A stretch of DNA of 64,000 nt from Puccinia triticina (taxonomy: Eukaryota; Basidiomycota; Pucciniomycetes; Pucciniales; Pucciniaceae). The notes under the pieces were generated by a model. It was not told the DNA's origin. It saw nothing but the letters and a program-made list of their open reading frames with translations, and ran no database searches. Location: the NCBI RefSeq assembly GCF_026914185.1, contig NC_070568.1, positions 3,678,001 through 3,742,000 of the forward strand. Reading direction: 5' to 3'. Numbering within the stretch: position 1 is the stretch's first letter; each line of letters starts with the position of its first letter. A program made the position numbers and the translations under genes. This document shows positions 11,264-24,176 of this stretch, piece by piece.

Positions 11264-11386
11264 AGGCTGCCTGGGGGGAAGGGGAGTGGGAAAAGAACTT
11301 TTCTGATGAGTAGGGGGAGGGGGTGGAGTGTTGAGAAATGTCGACGCGTAAAGTGGTGTTTTTTGTGGTTCGCGGCAGAAAAGTGA

Positions 11387-11397
11387 CATACACCCTT
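11387..11397. repeat. Right target site duplication of the LINE
   Basis: CATACACCCTT, identical to 5139-5149. It fixes the 5' end of the LINE at 11386. Confidence 0.8.
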
Positions 11398-11575
11398 GGT
11401 CGTCTCCAGCATCCCAGCTGGCATCTCTAAACTGTTCCAGGTACCTCCCCATAAAAACCTCACATTCTCAACACCTGCTCCCGCACCTGGCAGATGGCAG
11501 GTACCCGCATATGTAAACCTGTTTTTGTGGCACAAATGCCAGTGACTATTCAGTTACCAAGGATGTTGGTGATAT

Positions 11576-11841
11576 CAGCAGTGGGCTGCTCAACTACTAC
11601 ACTACTGCCGATGGGGGTTTCTGTGAGCAGTCAGTGATTGCCCGCTACTGCTAACAGCTCCCCTCAAAATAAAGGGGCCCCTATTGGTGCTATTTGAAGT
11701 GCTGAAAAGGCTGATCGCACTGGTAGCGTAGGCTTAGCATAGCGGCGCTACTGCTAGCAGCATTTTGCCAGAAACTATACAACACCAAGCTAGCTGATAG
11801 CGCACGCTACCAATAGTGTAGCATATAAGCGGCCCAGGGTT
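11576..11841. mobile_element. Short hAT-like MITE (266 bp)
   Basis: GGTGATAT occurs directly outside both ends (11568-11575, 11842-11849). The ends are imperfect inverted repeats sharing TGGGCYGCT and CTACACTAYTG. The interior contains GTAGCGTAGG- and CATAGCGGCG-like motifs similar to the hAT subterminal repeats elsewhere in the window. There is no coding capacity. Confidence 0.55.
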
Positions 11842-11849
11842 GGTGATAT

Positions 11850-12941
11850 GGTCTCTTTGTGATGATTTCTTCCTTTCCTCATGGCAAAGGAGTACATACT
11901 GGTACAAATCAATTGGGTGCAGAGTGGGTGAGTGATGGCTGTGGGTATCTGGTGCCAAGAGTCAAGCATGAGTGAACATGCCGCAGTTGTGCTTCCCCAA
12001 ATATAAACGGCCTTGGACTGACTCCTCAGCCTGTGGCATACACTGCTCAAAAATCTGATTCATCAAAATTTATGGTATTCAAAATTGCATATGTCACTGT
12101 TTACATAAAATCATAAAGCCAATTTTGGCTGGGAGATGTCAGCTTGCATAAAACTTAAAGTGACATCTCCCAGCCAAAATTGCAGTTTATGATTTTATGT
12201 AAAAAAATCTTATGCAATTTTGAATACCATAATTCTTGGGGCTGATATGTGGCACACAATTTTTGCTGAATATGTGGTCTTTTGTGGGAACCTCCTTACA
12301 TGAAAATTGACACACATCAAAACAGTTCAACAAGTTCAAGCTATAGATACATCAGTCATTTTGAGGCTTGCCTGGAAGATAATATAATCAAATAATAGTA
12401 CATGTAACACTCAAGCTGTAAGCTGACAAGTAATCTTTGTGTATGCATGCCCTGAGATCAAAAAAGTAAAAAAAGCTGATTCCTAATTGCAGCCCAGCCT
12501 AGCCCAGCATGGTCAATTTCCTTAATCATATTTCTACCCAAATCTGATCAATTCCTATGCATCAAAAATAACTCTAGATAACTGGTATGTTTCAAAGTAT
12601 GTACTGATATTGCTTGCATATACAGTAGTCAAAATACATGTACAGGAAAGGTTTTCTCCGGTAGAATGGGATATGATTGAGAGAGGCGATCAAATATCCA
12701 TAGATCCCCAAAGACCTCTGTCAATGTAAGAATAAGATTCAAAATGTGGCCGTATGTGTAAGTACTTGTTCTTGAGTCTCTCTTGAATCCACGTTGAGCT
12801 GAGAATTATCTGAACAAGTCAATCAGCATAATTCAAGCAAAAAAATAGGTAGGGGGGTTAGGATGGACACAATTTCTGAATTCCGCCACACAGCAAAAAA
12901 AAAAAGAAAAGACAGAAGTTAGTGTGGAGAAAGGTTTTGAG
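11850..12941. other. Intergenic, AT-rich, one MITE
   Basis: Apart from the MITE at 12071-12231 I see nothing coding. 12890-12935 is purine-rich on plus and may be the 3' untranslated region or a last intron of the F-box gene. Confidence 0.5.
12071..12231. mobile_element. 161-bp fold-back MITE (family D, copy 1)
   Basis: Almost the whole element is one hairpin: TATGGTATTCAAAATTGCAT at the left end is matched inverted at the right, and the arms continue through TTACATAAAATCATAAA to GGCTGGGAGATGTCA. The 3-bp ATT flanks both ends. A second copy, inverted and interrupted, lies at 38019-38384. Confidence 0.85.
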
Positions 12942-14234
12942 CTAGAGACGGGAAGAGAGAGGGAGAGAGAGAATGAGACGGACCATGACTTCGGAAATGG
13001 TACCATGGTTAAGGTAAATACATTCAAGACGATGAGTGCGGCAGGCGTGGAGATAGTTAGGGGGAGGAGAGTCGTTGAGACGAGCGTGAAGGAAGACGAT
13101 CTTTTTCAAGCGACGGAGACGGGCGAAGGGGTCGACGAGGAACGGTCTTTTACGACGATACAGAGTGTGGGAGTAGAGTGCGATGAGCTGGATGGGAGCC
13201 CGGGCAAAGAGATCCTGGGAGAGGACGTCGGCGATGCATTCCCAATAGTTCATTCTGAAGACTCGCAGCTTGGGGAAGTGGAAATCGAGGATGTGGGTGA
13301 GGATGGTTTCGTGGCTGATGAAGAGTCCTTCGAGGCTCTCTCTGAGGGTCTCAAAGACCGGCACCAGACGCAGACCATCGTCCCGGAAGCTGTGGATCGA
13401 TAACACCTTTAGACTAGGCTTGAGCGCCTTCGAGAGACTGATGAGGCTCTCGAGAGACTCTTCATCTTCAAGTTTGATGTCCAGTTGGGTGATTGTCGGG
13501 TACATGGCGGATAGGGCGGGGAAGCTTGTGGGAAAACACCGGAGAGGCAGCTGGCTCACATCTAGCGACTCGAGTCCTCGAGCGGCGCCGATCAATGCGT
13601 CCAGCAGGCCAGTAGTCTCGTTCGGGCCTGTTGTGTCCAAGACTATCTTCTCGGCCACACTCCGGCCTCCGGAGAGGACTTCAGATTTGAGAGCCAGCCG
13701 GAGGACGCGCAGGTTTTCGATCCGTCCGATCAGCTCGATCGTCCTCAACGGAAGCCAGAAGCAGGATATAAATTCAAGGTCTAGTTCGACGATAGTATCC
13801 GAAAAATAGGACACCAGGGTTTCGAGGCTCTCGCAGGTATTCATCATTCCTTCGACGGACTTTTGAGGCTGGTCCGCCCGAGCTAGCCCGCGCGGAGGTT
13901 CCGGGGGGTTGGGCAGTGTCCAGATATCATAGACCATCAGGTGCTGGCATCGCGGCCGGCGAGAGGGGATCGAGGAGGGAGGTCCACTGGGGCGGGTGAG
14001 CTTGCGGATGAAGGCATGGGAGCGAACGCCATCGGTGAAGTTGAGGGTCCGGAAGAGATGATGGACGAAGAGCCAGTCCGCCCACTTCCGGCACACCAGG
14101 CGGAGCCCAGCCGCCGTGGTGCCCTCGACATCACTCCGGGCGCTGATGCCGTCGACTAGCCCGTCATCGATGTTGACCAGATACTTGAACACGATCTCGA
14201 CCACATCCTCCGGCAGATCAAGAAGCCTTGCCAT
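12942..14234 (-). CDS. F-box protein with leucine-rich-repeat-like body
   Basis: F-box proteins link substrates to the SCF ubiquitin ligase through Skp1. I start at the ATG at 14234 (430 aa), which places the F-box at residues 3-50: LLDLPEDVVEIVFKYL, then LRLVCRKWADWLF. The rest has irregular Leu-rich segments (LRVLRLAL, GLESLDVSQLPL, TQLDIKLEDEESLESL) like the degenerate LRRs of fungal F-box proteins. The C-terminus is uncertain: a possible donor after TISE (about 13000) and a pyrimidine-rich acceptor near 12944 could replace the last residues. The target is unknown. Confidence 0.8.
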   Translation of the reverse strand: MARLLDLPEDVVEIVFKYLVNIDDGLVDGISARSDVEGTTAAGLRLVCRKWADWLFVHHLFRTLNFTDGVRSHAFIRKLTRPSGPPSSIPSRRPRCQHLMVYDIWTLPNPPEPPRGLARADQPQKSVEGMMNTCESLETLVSYFSDTIVELDLEFISCFWLPLRTIELIGRIENLRVLRLALKSEVLSGGRSVAEKIVLDTTGPNETTGLLDALIGAARGLESLDVSQLPLRCFPTSFPALSAMYPTITQLDIKLEDEESLESLISLSKALKPSLKVLSIHSFRDDGLRLVPVFETLRESLEGLFISHETILTHILDFHFPKLRVFRMNYWECIADVLSQDLFARAPIQLIALYSHTLYRRKRPFLVDPFARLRRLKKIVFLHARLNDSPPPNYLHACRTHRLECIYLNHGTISEVMVRLILSLPLSSRL

Positions 14235-16315
14235 CTTGAATCGCCCATCCACTGTCGACTAATCCTTGAGACAGCCTTGAAGCTCGTGATCGCACGCCAA
14301 TCGTCTCAAGTCGTTGGCTTGTCGTCGTATTATGTACATACGATGGTAGCTCGGAACAAGTCCCGGGAAGTTTCAGGCTGCAGGGCAGTCCCACCACCCG
14401 GATATGTAACCGGATATGCAACATCTCCGGGTCCCCATACATGCGGCAACTTCCGCTGAAGCTGTATGGCTACATTTGCTTTGAAGAATTGGCTGTCCTA
14501 CAACAACATAACAGAATCTACAATCAAAATAACCATAGCCCGAGCGATATGTTTGCTTGGCTCAGCCAGAGAGGTTCCTCTCCAGGTGAGACTAAGTGCA
14601 TCTCATGCGGTACATTGTGGCTACTTTAATCCAAGCCCCAATAGTCTCTAGCCAAGGCTCACTTGAGTTGCATGCTAGGTCCTGCGTATCAACAAATTTT
14701 CTTATTCTTAGGGTTGCCATTTAGAAAAATCTGAGAACCACAAGGATGCGGTAGTACATATGATCTCCTTTGGAGCTCCAAACTTAACACATGTCCCCCC
14801 TGCATATTATAGCAAATTTTACGCGGGAGTAGAAAGTTTGTTTTGGCTGGGAGGTTTGCAAATTTTGTATTGGGTGGCTTCCTGTCAAGATCTGAGGGCC
14901 TTCCAGAAGCCCAAAAGCTAGATTTCCCCGTGAAAATCTAGACTTTTTGGGTCTATATCCGCAACTTCAAGGGTCAGATGTGAAGGGAAGTCATCCATTA
15001 CTCATCTCCCAGCCTCTCCAAAGGTCTGCCCTGGTCTTCCCCAGATGTATCTGATGCCAAATCACTGTCCCTACAATTTGGCCTACTCAGGAGCACCTCT
15101 AACTTAACTAAATACCCCCTCCAATAGGGGGGTTCACAATAGGATAAAAATAAAAATTTAGAGCTAATTTTAAGGTCTTTATGAGCAATTTTTGGAAAAA
15201 TGAAGAAGTTGCTCTGATTCTCAGGGGACACCCAGTCCTGTACATCTTGCCAGATTTTTAAAAATCTGTTGACAAAGGCCTCAAAATTGACTCTGAAATT
15301 TTATTTTTATCCTGTTGTGAACCCCCCTAATAGAGGGGTTAAAAATAGAAATTAACAAAAATTGGAGGACTTCCTGTCGAGTCTGGGAGCCTCCCAGATC
15401 TCAATTTACACACCCAAATTCTTAATTTTTGACAAAAAGGGAAATGTTTTCCTAGCCCTACAGTTCATTACTTTCATGTGCACTGCCTGAGTTTCTGATA
15501 GGTGTCTTAATTTAGGATTTAGAGAGGCATCTAGAGCTCTCTAAATGATGACGGGAAGTCATCCATTTAAATCCCATTTTAAGGATTTTATCAGCAACTT
15601 TTTAAAAACTGAAGACTGGAGGACTTACTGTCAATCTGGGAACTCAGATTTTTCCAGATTTCATGGGGAAATCTGGGCTTGATTGTCCCAAATCCTAGAT
15701 CTGTCTAGATTTCCCTGCATAAATCTGGGAAAATCTGGGTTTCCAGATCCACAGGAAGTCCTCCACTGATTGCCGAGCATGCCCAAATCTGAACATCTTG
15801 GCAAATTTTCAGAAATTTGTTGATAAGGGACTTAGTTCAGTTTGGCATTTTCTTGTGACAGAAGACATCAAAAGCAATGGGGTCCTACACTCATACAAGG
15901 ATTTACAATTCCTACCAGCATAGGAACTAACATGGAAATATTTTTTTCTTGAAAACCATATCAAGTAGAGATATTATGAAAAGAAAAGAAGTTTTCTCGA
16001 GAAGTTTCCGAATGCCTGTTCGGGCTCATGTAATTACTTTCCCGGTCCGAGATATTGAAACATTTAGACCGATGCAAAACGGCTTGAACCCTTTAAACAA
16101 TGTAAATTTAGAAAGAAGAGTATGTATGCATTCCTAGTCCACCCGGGGTCCACTGATAGAAAAATCTTCACATATTTTTCGAAATAAAGAAGTGAAAGCA
16201 GGACAAAAATAGGTGAAGTGATATGTAAAATTGTTGGCAGAGGGTCCAAGACAAGACACGGCAAGAGTTTGGAAGATTTTCCGGGTGCTCCACATGAATA
16301 GGAGCCATCAACTAT
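14235..16315. other. Gene-free stretch with repeats
   Basis: The divergent upstream region of the F-box gene (14235-14640) is followed by AT-rich repetitive DNA. GGAGGACTTCCTGTC-type motifs recur in both orientations (for example 15364, 15621 and inverted near 15756), as do ATCTGGG/CCCAGAT motifs, suggesting a decayed element around 14860-15790. The MITE at 15127-15327 lies inside it. Confidence 0.5.
15127..15327. mobile_element. 201-bp MITE with GGGGGGTTCACAATAGGATA ends (family E, copy 1)
   Basis: Inverted ends of about 27 bp (GGGGGGTTCACA ... TGTGAACCCCCC), flanked on both sides by TA, as in mariner-type elements. A second copy of identical length (201 bp) is at 38029-38229 in opposite orientation. 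Confidence 0.85.
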
Positions 16316-17670
16316 CTATTTTTCTTTCTTGACTTTATTACTAGAAGCATTGTGATGTTGGGTCTTATGGATCGAGCCGGTTTTCCATCGCAAGGGCTTG
16401 ACAGCCTCGTCGACCGTGAGGTTTTTAAGTGTTAGCCATTCCCGATGAACTGCGCCAACATGTCTCCCAAGGTCATGGCGACGACTGAATGCTTTCGAAC
16501 AGCCATCAGCCGGACATGAAAAAGGTCGCATTCCTGCGTGAGTGGCGATATGTGTTTGGAGGTTGAATGCTCGAGCAAATCTAATTCACATCAAGACAAA
16601 CACAAGAAACAAGAGGGTTTCAGAAAAAAAAGAACAGCACCTCGAGGTCTAAAACCTGATAAGCCTAACCTTTGACCACATTCTGGGCATGAGTAGCGCT
16701 TGAGCTTTACTGCTGGCACATTTTCACAGCTATTGTTTGGTTTATTGGAAGTATCAGAGCTTGAATGCAAGGCGGACGGTTGCGGGACGTTAAGATTGAA
16801 GGTCGTGTGCTGAGAGTTGCCGTAATCACTGGACCATGGACGCGAAAAGACCTCGAAGCTCTGTTGGTTATGAGCACAGTGGCTTGATTCGAGCGGGAAA
16901 ACGTCAGCCATCAAGGAGACTGGCAAGTCGGAAAGTCCACCAGTACTAGTGGCGGGGAAGGTTTCCGTTGGGTTATATGGCAATGCCGTTGATTGGGTGA
17001 GACCGCAGAAGTTTGGCACCGTTGAACTCGTTGCAGTCTGGTCCCACATTCCCGCAGCTAAAAACCAGGAAAAAAGGAAAAGTAAATCACGTCAATTTGA
17101 CTTATATATAAATCAGCACATTTCGATCAGCACAATCTAACCTTGTGGACGGTTCAAAAAACACTGATTCGAGGCTTCAGAGCAATTATCGGGAAGTATT
17201 TCAGCTTGGCTTGACGGACCGGGTGTACCGAAACCCACATCGGAGACGGCCTCTGGATGATCCGGGTTGCTTGGAGAAGAAAAAATGAATTGGGACCCAG
17301 GGGCTCGGAAGAGGCCTGAACAGGATCCATTTGGCGATGATGCGGGTGAATAAGGAGAACATTCCCGAGGTTCAAGGGGATGGATAGATTGGTGGAATGG
17401 CGGGTGAAAGGCGAGATCAGATGTGAAAGCTGAGTCGCCGAGGCTTTCCTGCAACGGATTTCGATTCGTCTGACTTGGAATTGAATCTACATGTTGTGGT
17501 TTTAGGAAGGGCATCGGCAACAACAACAGTGATGATAGCATCATAGGGTTATAGTCCAGCAGGCTCTCCATTGAAAATTGCTCTGCGACTGTTTGACCGA
17601 CTTGGGAATGGTGATGATTGGTAAGAGAACCATCCTCAAAATCGAGAGCGGGCTTCCATTGATCGAACAT
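16316..17670 (-). CDS. C2H2 zinc-finger transcription factor
   Basis: Three exons (17142-17670, 16670-17057, 16316-16580) splice in frame to 393 residues. The first 295 residues are Ser/Pro/Asn/Gln-rich and unstructured, as in activation domains. Two adjacent C2H2 fingers are at the C-terminal side: Cys300, Cys303, His316, His320 and Cys328, Cys333, His346, His351, with the linker HAGMRPF. Finger 1 is assembled across the last intron (CGQR|FARAF), which confirms the splice. A basic tail (KVKKEK) ends the protein. It is probably a nuclear sequence-specific regulator; the target cannot be read from the sequence. Confidence 0.88.
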
Positions 17671-19408
17671 GTTGAGGCTAGATTGAAAAACTTATATCTT
17701 AGAAATGATTTTATGTTCCTGATTGTTTATGGGGGTAAATAATAAACAAAAGCCAACACGACTAAGGAAATGCTTGTCAACTTCTGCAGATTGATAACTA
17801 AGTGTGCAGAGAATTGATGAAGTACCAAGCCTGCTATCGGTGTGATTCAAATAGGAAACGGGAGCGCTTCAAAAGAAGGAGGAGAGAGCCGGAAATACAA
17901 CTATGATGTGGGTGTCTGACACATGAATCTCAATATACAAGGTTATATCACTCCGAGAAAATGTGGTTTTGGCCGTTGCATCAGAAGAGAATGCTCTCTG
18001 GGTATGATTCATGTTGGGCTTGGCTACGTGAGCGAGGAAGCTGTTAAAACCGAGAAATCAGATTAAGATATTTAAATATTTTATCAAGCGTTGAAGAAGG
18101 CTTGATGTTCAAGACTGCCAGAAAGTGTATTAGGAATCATGACGAGAGGGGATATGAGATCGAAACCCAAGCATTCTGGCTCGCAGGATATCTGAGGATT
18201 CCGGATCCATTCCAGTAAGATGTGTGGCACAGACTTGGAGCATAGTCACACAAAGTCTATCGGAATCATTGAAGCTTAACCAGAGACATGCTTTCGCATT
18301 TGACAACGACTTACTATTCTTTGCATCAAGAGCGAATCTGAGGAGGTGCTGGCACTTAAGGAATCGATTCATGAGTAATATGCAGCGCGGTGTATATGCT
18401 TGGGCCATGTAGTCGAGTGTTCCGGCCCGTGGATATTGTCCCAGGAAAGCACACTGCACTCAGAAATCATAAACGCCTTGCGAGCGAGACTTGGCCTGAA
18501 GATACTCAGTTTTCTCTCCTTGAGCTTCTTGGCAAGTCATGTTCATATTCATGTAGATCAACGCATGTTGGAATTCAATTGATTTCGTCTCATGACCCTT
18601 TCCAGCTCCGCATCGTTATTTAACACGTTGATCAAGTTGCAACGGGTACAAACAGAAGAAATCACAATTGTGCATGAACCATCGCGATTGAATAGATGAT
18701 TAATGCTTCGATATAAACACAAGCTACATATTTATAAGGCCCCAGGTCTGATATGAGTGGTCTTGTCGATTGCGCTTTAATCCCGACCAGGACGTGTTGG
18801 GAAACCGGCGAGGACACCGGCATCCATGGAAAAAACATTTTCTGTTGGGTTCAAGCTCGAGCGGCCTGAGTGCAGTCACCGATCCATGTCCACTTGCTGC
18901 AACATTGACGGGCCATGAGCCTTTTCAGGTATGTAAGCGCGGAGTGCCAATTACGATCCTTGAAGGTATACATCTTTCATCAGCTCCGGCCTGAATATCA
19001 GCAGGCGCTGTCAGTGTGTGAAAAGTGTGGGCTCTTCCAATTAAAACCCAAAATGATTCCAGACACGGGCACTCTCTGCGAGGGACAGCCTGGCTCTCGG
19101 GCCGGAGTTGCATAGACTCCGAGGGACGAGGCGAAGGGGGTGATTTTAAATATTTATGTATTTTTTTGGCTGTAGCAAATCTAGCCAAGACCCCAACGAT
19201 CATCGGAGTCTTGATGTTGACACAAAGGGATGAAAGTTTCGTCGCGGATTTGGTGCCGCGGACTTGGTGCCGGCCCGGCGTGAAGATTATGCCATGTTTC
19301 CCATCTGCGCGCGAACTCCAGCTGGATATCAACTCACCGATTACAACCTCGAAGCTGTTCGCCATATCTCGCCTGGTGTGTAGCAGCCTTCTGTTCGCTC
19401 GACTGAGG
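17671..19408. other. Divergent intergenic region between the zinc-finger gene and TRM8
   Basis: 1.7 kb with open frames on both strands but no domain, signal peptide or convincing splice pattern. It should contain both promoters. No strong repeat is visible. Confidence 0.4.
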
Positions 19409-20982
<1,574 letters not shown>

Positions 20983-21312
20983 CAGTCAAATTGAATTATT
21001 TAAAGCCAGCAGCACAATGGCTCAAAACAAGGAGTACACCAGCATAGTGCAATGGATAGAGTGACCCCCTTTTGCCCGTGAATAAAACTGGCTGAAAACT
21101 CAATGTATATATATACATATATGAATTTCATCATTCTTTCAAGAACCACTCTCCGGGTTCCTTTGTTGCTTTAGCGCTTGCACGTTGGACTTGGTGGTTC
21201 GCGCCCAGGAGGGACTTTAGTTAAGTTCGGGCGTGTCCCCTGCCGGTGCGTCGCGGTGCACCCAACTTGGGCCGCCTTCTGGCCCCCAGGTCGGTGCCAA
21301 CCCGACTGCACG
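20983..21312. other. Spacer before the first effector-copy segment
   Basis: Contains a TATATATATACATATAT tract (about 21107-21122) and, near 21200-21230, GAGGGACTTTAGTTAAGTT, which resembles a motif just inside the terminal repeat at 41106-41216. Confidence 0.5.
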
Positions 21313-22775
21313 CATGGCGCCACCGATTCAGGTGACCCAGGATACCCGTCACGCGATGCATGACAGGGTGCGAAGATGCGTACCAATGTTTCCCGATTCG
21401 CCGGCGCCCGGCTGTGTCTGTATTGGCCGGTAACTGCAACACAATGTTATGTATCGGGGAGGCTTGATTGGGCACCTAGCGCCTTTCTTCTCCTTTCTTA
21501 CATTCAATCAGCCAGGTCTAATCACCGTGACGATAATCTTGTATGTACAAATGGTCTTTCTTCTTTTTGCAGGGTGCACTGGGCAGTCCTAACGCCTATA
21601 AAAAGAGCCATCGTTCGGACACCTATCCACTAATTCCTTCCTCACTCAAGCTCGATAGCAATCCTAATAAAATTATAATCATCGTAGCCGTGCTACTATC
21701 CTTTTCACCTGAACATCCATCGGCATACTTTTTTCTCCCCAAAATTTTTGTTCTTCTTGCTTAACTTCAGTAACTCGACGACGACATGCACTTTGCCAAG
21801 TCGATAATTGGTTTTGCAGCGGTTTTCGGGCTGCCGAGCGCGTTCGGCTACTAGGAATTCAAGAGTTGTCCAAGTCTCGTACGGAACCATGCCACGTATC
21901 CCGATACGTATTGCGGAACGAGCTTTTCCCTCAAGCCAGGTGAAAAGGTATGGGCATGTGAGTTGAAGTCCTTTCTCCGACCTACCTCCAGTATGTCCTC
22001 CTACATCACAGCAGTTAACATGTCCGATCGTGGTTTGCCTTTTTTCGGCCCGCGGGATTCTTTTAAAAGTCATAAAACCCCAAAAGGATAGTTACTGGGG
22101 CCCTGAATACTGCACCAACACACAAACACGCTGGTGTTGCAAGACCGATGCAAGTCTCCATTCGGATGTGAGTACCAACCTCAGCGCATCAATTCCGATC
22201 TCAGAGGAGTAATTATGGGCATCAGTATTGATGATTATTTGACATCCTCCCTCAAGTATCAACAAGGAGTCACCACCAATGACTCAGAGGTCACATCGAA
22301 ATGCATCCAGCCATAAAGCTGAATCCTCCAATCAAAATATTCGAAGCTCATCACCATGTACATAGTAAAAAAACCCCTCCACCTTCATTCCTGTTCAACC
22401 TGGAGCTTTTGGTTGGATTTCTGGCCTCTTCCTATCTCCTACTTCTGCCCCAATCTCATGACACGTAGAGATTGTTTGGATCTACACCTATCTACACCCT
22501 AATCAATATGAAAACCTCCTCCATTAAAATCTGTCTTATCATCCTGTTATGAAATCTGGCCGCCTAGCATATAGCCTTATAAGAGCCCTAACTGTGGAAA
22601 GTTTCCTCTGATCTTTGTCTTGTCAGGGCTGATGTTGCAGATATGCATTTCACATGTGCATTAGAATCTTATAAGGGTACAAAGAGGCATATAGCCCTAG
22701 GTTTGATGAACCAGAGAATGTTGCGATTTCAAAATGGATGGGTTGAAAGAGAAGAAGAGGAGAAGAGATAAATTA
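21313..22775 (+). repeat. Duplicated segment, copy 1 (partner 41317-42879)
   Basis: From CATGGCGCCAC to AGAGATAAATTA this segment matches 41317-42879 almost base for base. Main differences: about 125 bp present only in copy 2 (around 42578-42705), and scattered substitutions. Both copies include the promoter, gene and 3' region of a small secreted protein. The flanks differ on both sides. Confidence 0.9.
21786..22212 (+). pseudogene. Effector-like small secreted protein, copy 1, stopped by TAG
   Basis: Same ATG, signal peptide, intron position (donor after 21957, acceptor before 22070) and length as the intact copy at 41770-42200. Codon 23, CAG (Gln) in copy 2, is TAG here (21852-21854), directly after the signal peptide. 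Several other residues also differ, while the second exon stays open. The simplest reading is that one nonsense substitution inactivated it after duplication. Confidence 0.75.
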
Positions 22776-22995
22776 AGGGAGTTGAAAAATCGACTCCCAC
22801 AAATTAATTTATCGACTCCCAAAATGTGTTTACGTCGCGGGGACCGTCTCACGACGTCCACCCCAGGTCCGCGGGACCAAATTTTGACGCGCGCGGATTT
22901 TGGGAGTTGGAAAATTAATTCCGCTACCCAGAATGGGAGTCGGAATTTTAATTTCACAAAAAATGCCCAAAAATAAAGAAAAATTCATACTTCCT
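22776..22995. repeat. GACTCCC/GGGAGTC-rich palindromic stretch
   Basis: GGGAGTTGAAAAATCGACTCCC and related inverted motifs recur between about 22778 and 22935 around a CG-rich core (CGTCGCGGGGACC). It is probably a small decayed MITE inserted where duplicate copy 1 loses similarity to copy 2. Confidence 0.5.
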
Positions 22996-23930
22996 CACTG
23001 GGGCGCCCAAAGCCCCCCAAAATTTTACAGCAGTCAGAAAGTGCTCTTAAGAGCACATGATGAGCTGCACGGCAGTAGCACACCTCAGGAAATGGGTGTG
23101 CTACTATGGGTCTAATTTTGGGGATTTCCTACTAAGGAATTCCGCCAAAGCATTAGCTATGGTGCCCCAAAGCCCCCCAAAATTTTACAGTGGGCAGGAA
23201 TACCGCTGGAAAGCACCTTGTGAGCTTCTTGGAAGTAGCACACCCCAGGCAAGTCACATGCAACTGGGGGTCTAATTTGGCGGATTTCCTACCAAGGAAA
23301 TCCGCCAGAACCAGCTATGCCCCAAAGCCCCCCAAAGTTTTACAGTGGGCAGAAATACCGCTGAAAATCACCTTGTGAGATTGTTGGCAGTATCACACCC
23401 AACGCAAGTCATGTGCAACTGGGGGCCTAATTTGGCGGATTTCCTACTAAGGATATCCGCCAGAACCAGCTACTGTGCTGCAAAGTGCACCAAATTTTTG
23501 ATCATCAAGTTAAATAATCTGTACTAAAACATTTAGCTGCAAGGTGGTAACCCACCAACAGGAATAATTTTGAGTCAGCTGGGGCTTTTGGTCATATCTA
23601 CGACTAATTGCCTATGCAATAGTTATTAGTCCCTCCGCCACAGTTATTAGTCCCTCAACCACAGTTAATAGTGTGTCTGCCACAGATATTAGTCCCTCTG
23701 CCTCAAAGTTTTACAGTGGGCAGAAATACCGCTGAAAATCACCTTGTGAGCTTCTTGGCAGTATCACACCCCAGGCAAGTCATGTGCAACTGGGGGCCTA
23801 ATTTGGCGGATTTCCTACTAAAGATATCCGCCAGAACCAGCTACTGTGCTGCAAAGTGCACCAAATTTTTTATCATCAAGTTAAATAATCTGTACTAAAA
23901 CATTTAGCTGCAAGGCAGTAGCCCACCAAC
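22995..23930 (+). repeat. Tandem repeat of about 155-163 bp with embedded palindromes
   Basis: Units start with CCCAAAGCCCCCCAAA(A/G)TTTTACAG near 23005, 23167 and 23324, and a further unit starts near 23702. Each contains a CACCTTGTGAG-like part, a CACACCC block and a palindrome of the type GGCGGATTTCCT ... AGGAAATCCGCC. 23395-23610 and 23760-23985 are near-identical (same GTGCACCAAATTTTT and GGCTTTTGGTCATATC), so a larger block was duplicated as well. Confidence 0.75.
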
Positions 23931-23984
23931 AGAAATAATTTTGAGTCAGCTGGGGCTTTTGGTCATATCTACTACCAATTGCCT

Positions 23985-24176
23985 CCACCATAGTTATTAG
24001 TCCCTCTGCCACAGTTGTTGGTCCCTCTGCCACAGTAATTTTTCCCTCTGCCACAGTTAGTAGTCCCTCCGCCAAATTGAATAGTGCCTCTGACACAGTT
24101 ATTAGTCCCTCTGCCACAGTTATCAGTCCCCCCGCCACAGTTATTGGTCCCTCCACCAGCTATTAGTCCCTCTGCC
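23985..24176 (+). repeat. Short tandem repeat, about 21-bp unit
   Basis: About nine imperfect units of CCACAGTTATTAGTCCCTCTG. A shorter block of the same unit lies at about 23605-23700. Confidence 0.8.

Larger units (their letters stand above)
5150..11386 (-). mobile_element. Full-length non-LTR retrotransposon (LINE) with endonuclease, RT and RNase H
   Basis: The element lies on the minus strand: a poly-A tail (poly-T at 5150-5176 on plus), ORF2, ORF1 and a 5' end at 11386, flanked by an 11-bp direct repeat. ORF1 has zinc knuckles; ORF2 has an APE-type endonuclease, reverse transcriptase and RNase H. This domain set fits the Tad1/I-like LINEs of fungi (inference). Apart from a MITE at 6140-6901 both frames are uninterrupted, so the copy was probably competent until the MITE arrived. 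Confidence 0.9.

Noticed and set aside
9992..11452. LINE ORF1 starting at the ATG at 11452
   Set aside because: The target duplication places the LINE 5' end at 11386, so that ATG lies in flanking DNA; I used 11263.
12942..14252. F-box start at 14252
   Set aside because: That codon is GTG; the first ATG in frame is at 14234.
18130..18459. Minus-strand frame in the zinc-finger/TRM8 intergenic region
   Set aside because: No splice partners, no motif, no homologous look; not enough to call a gene.
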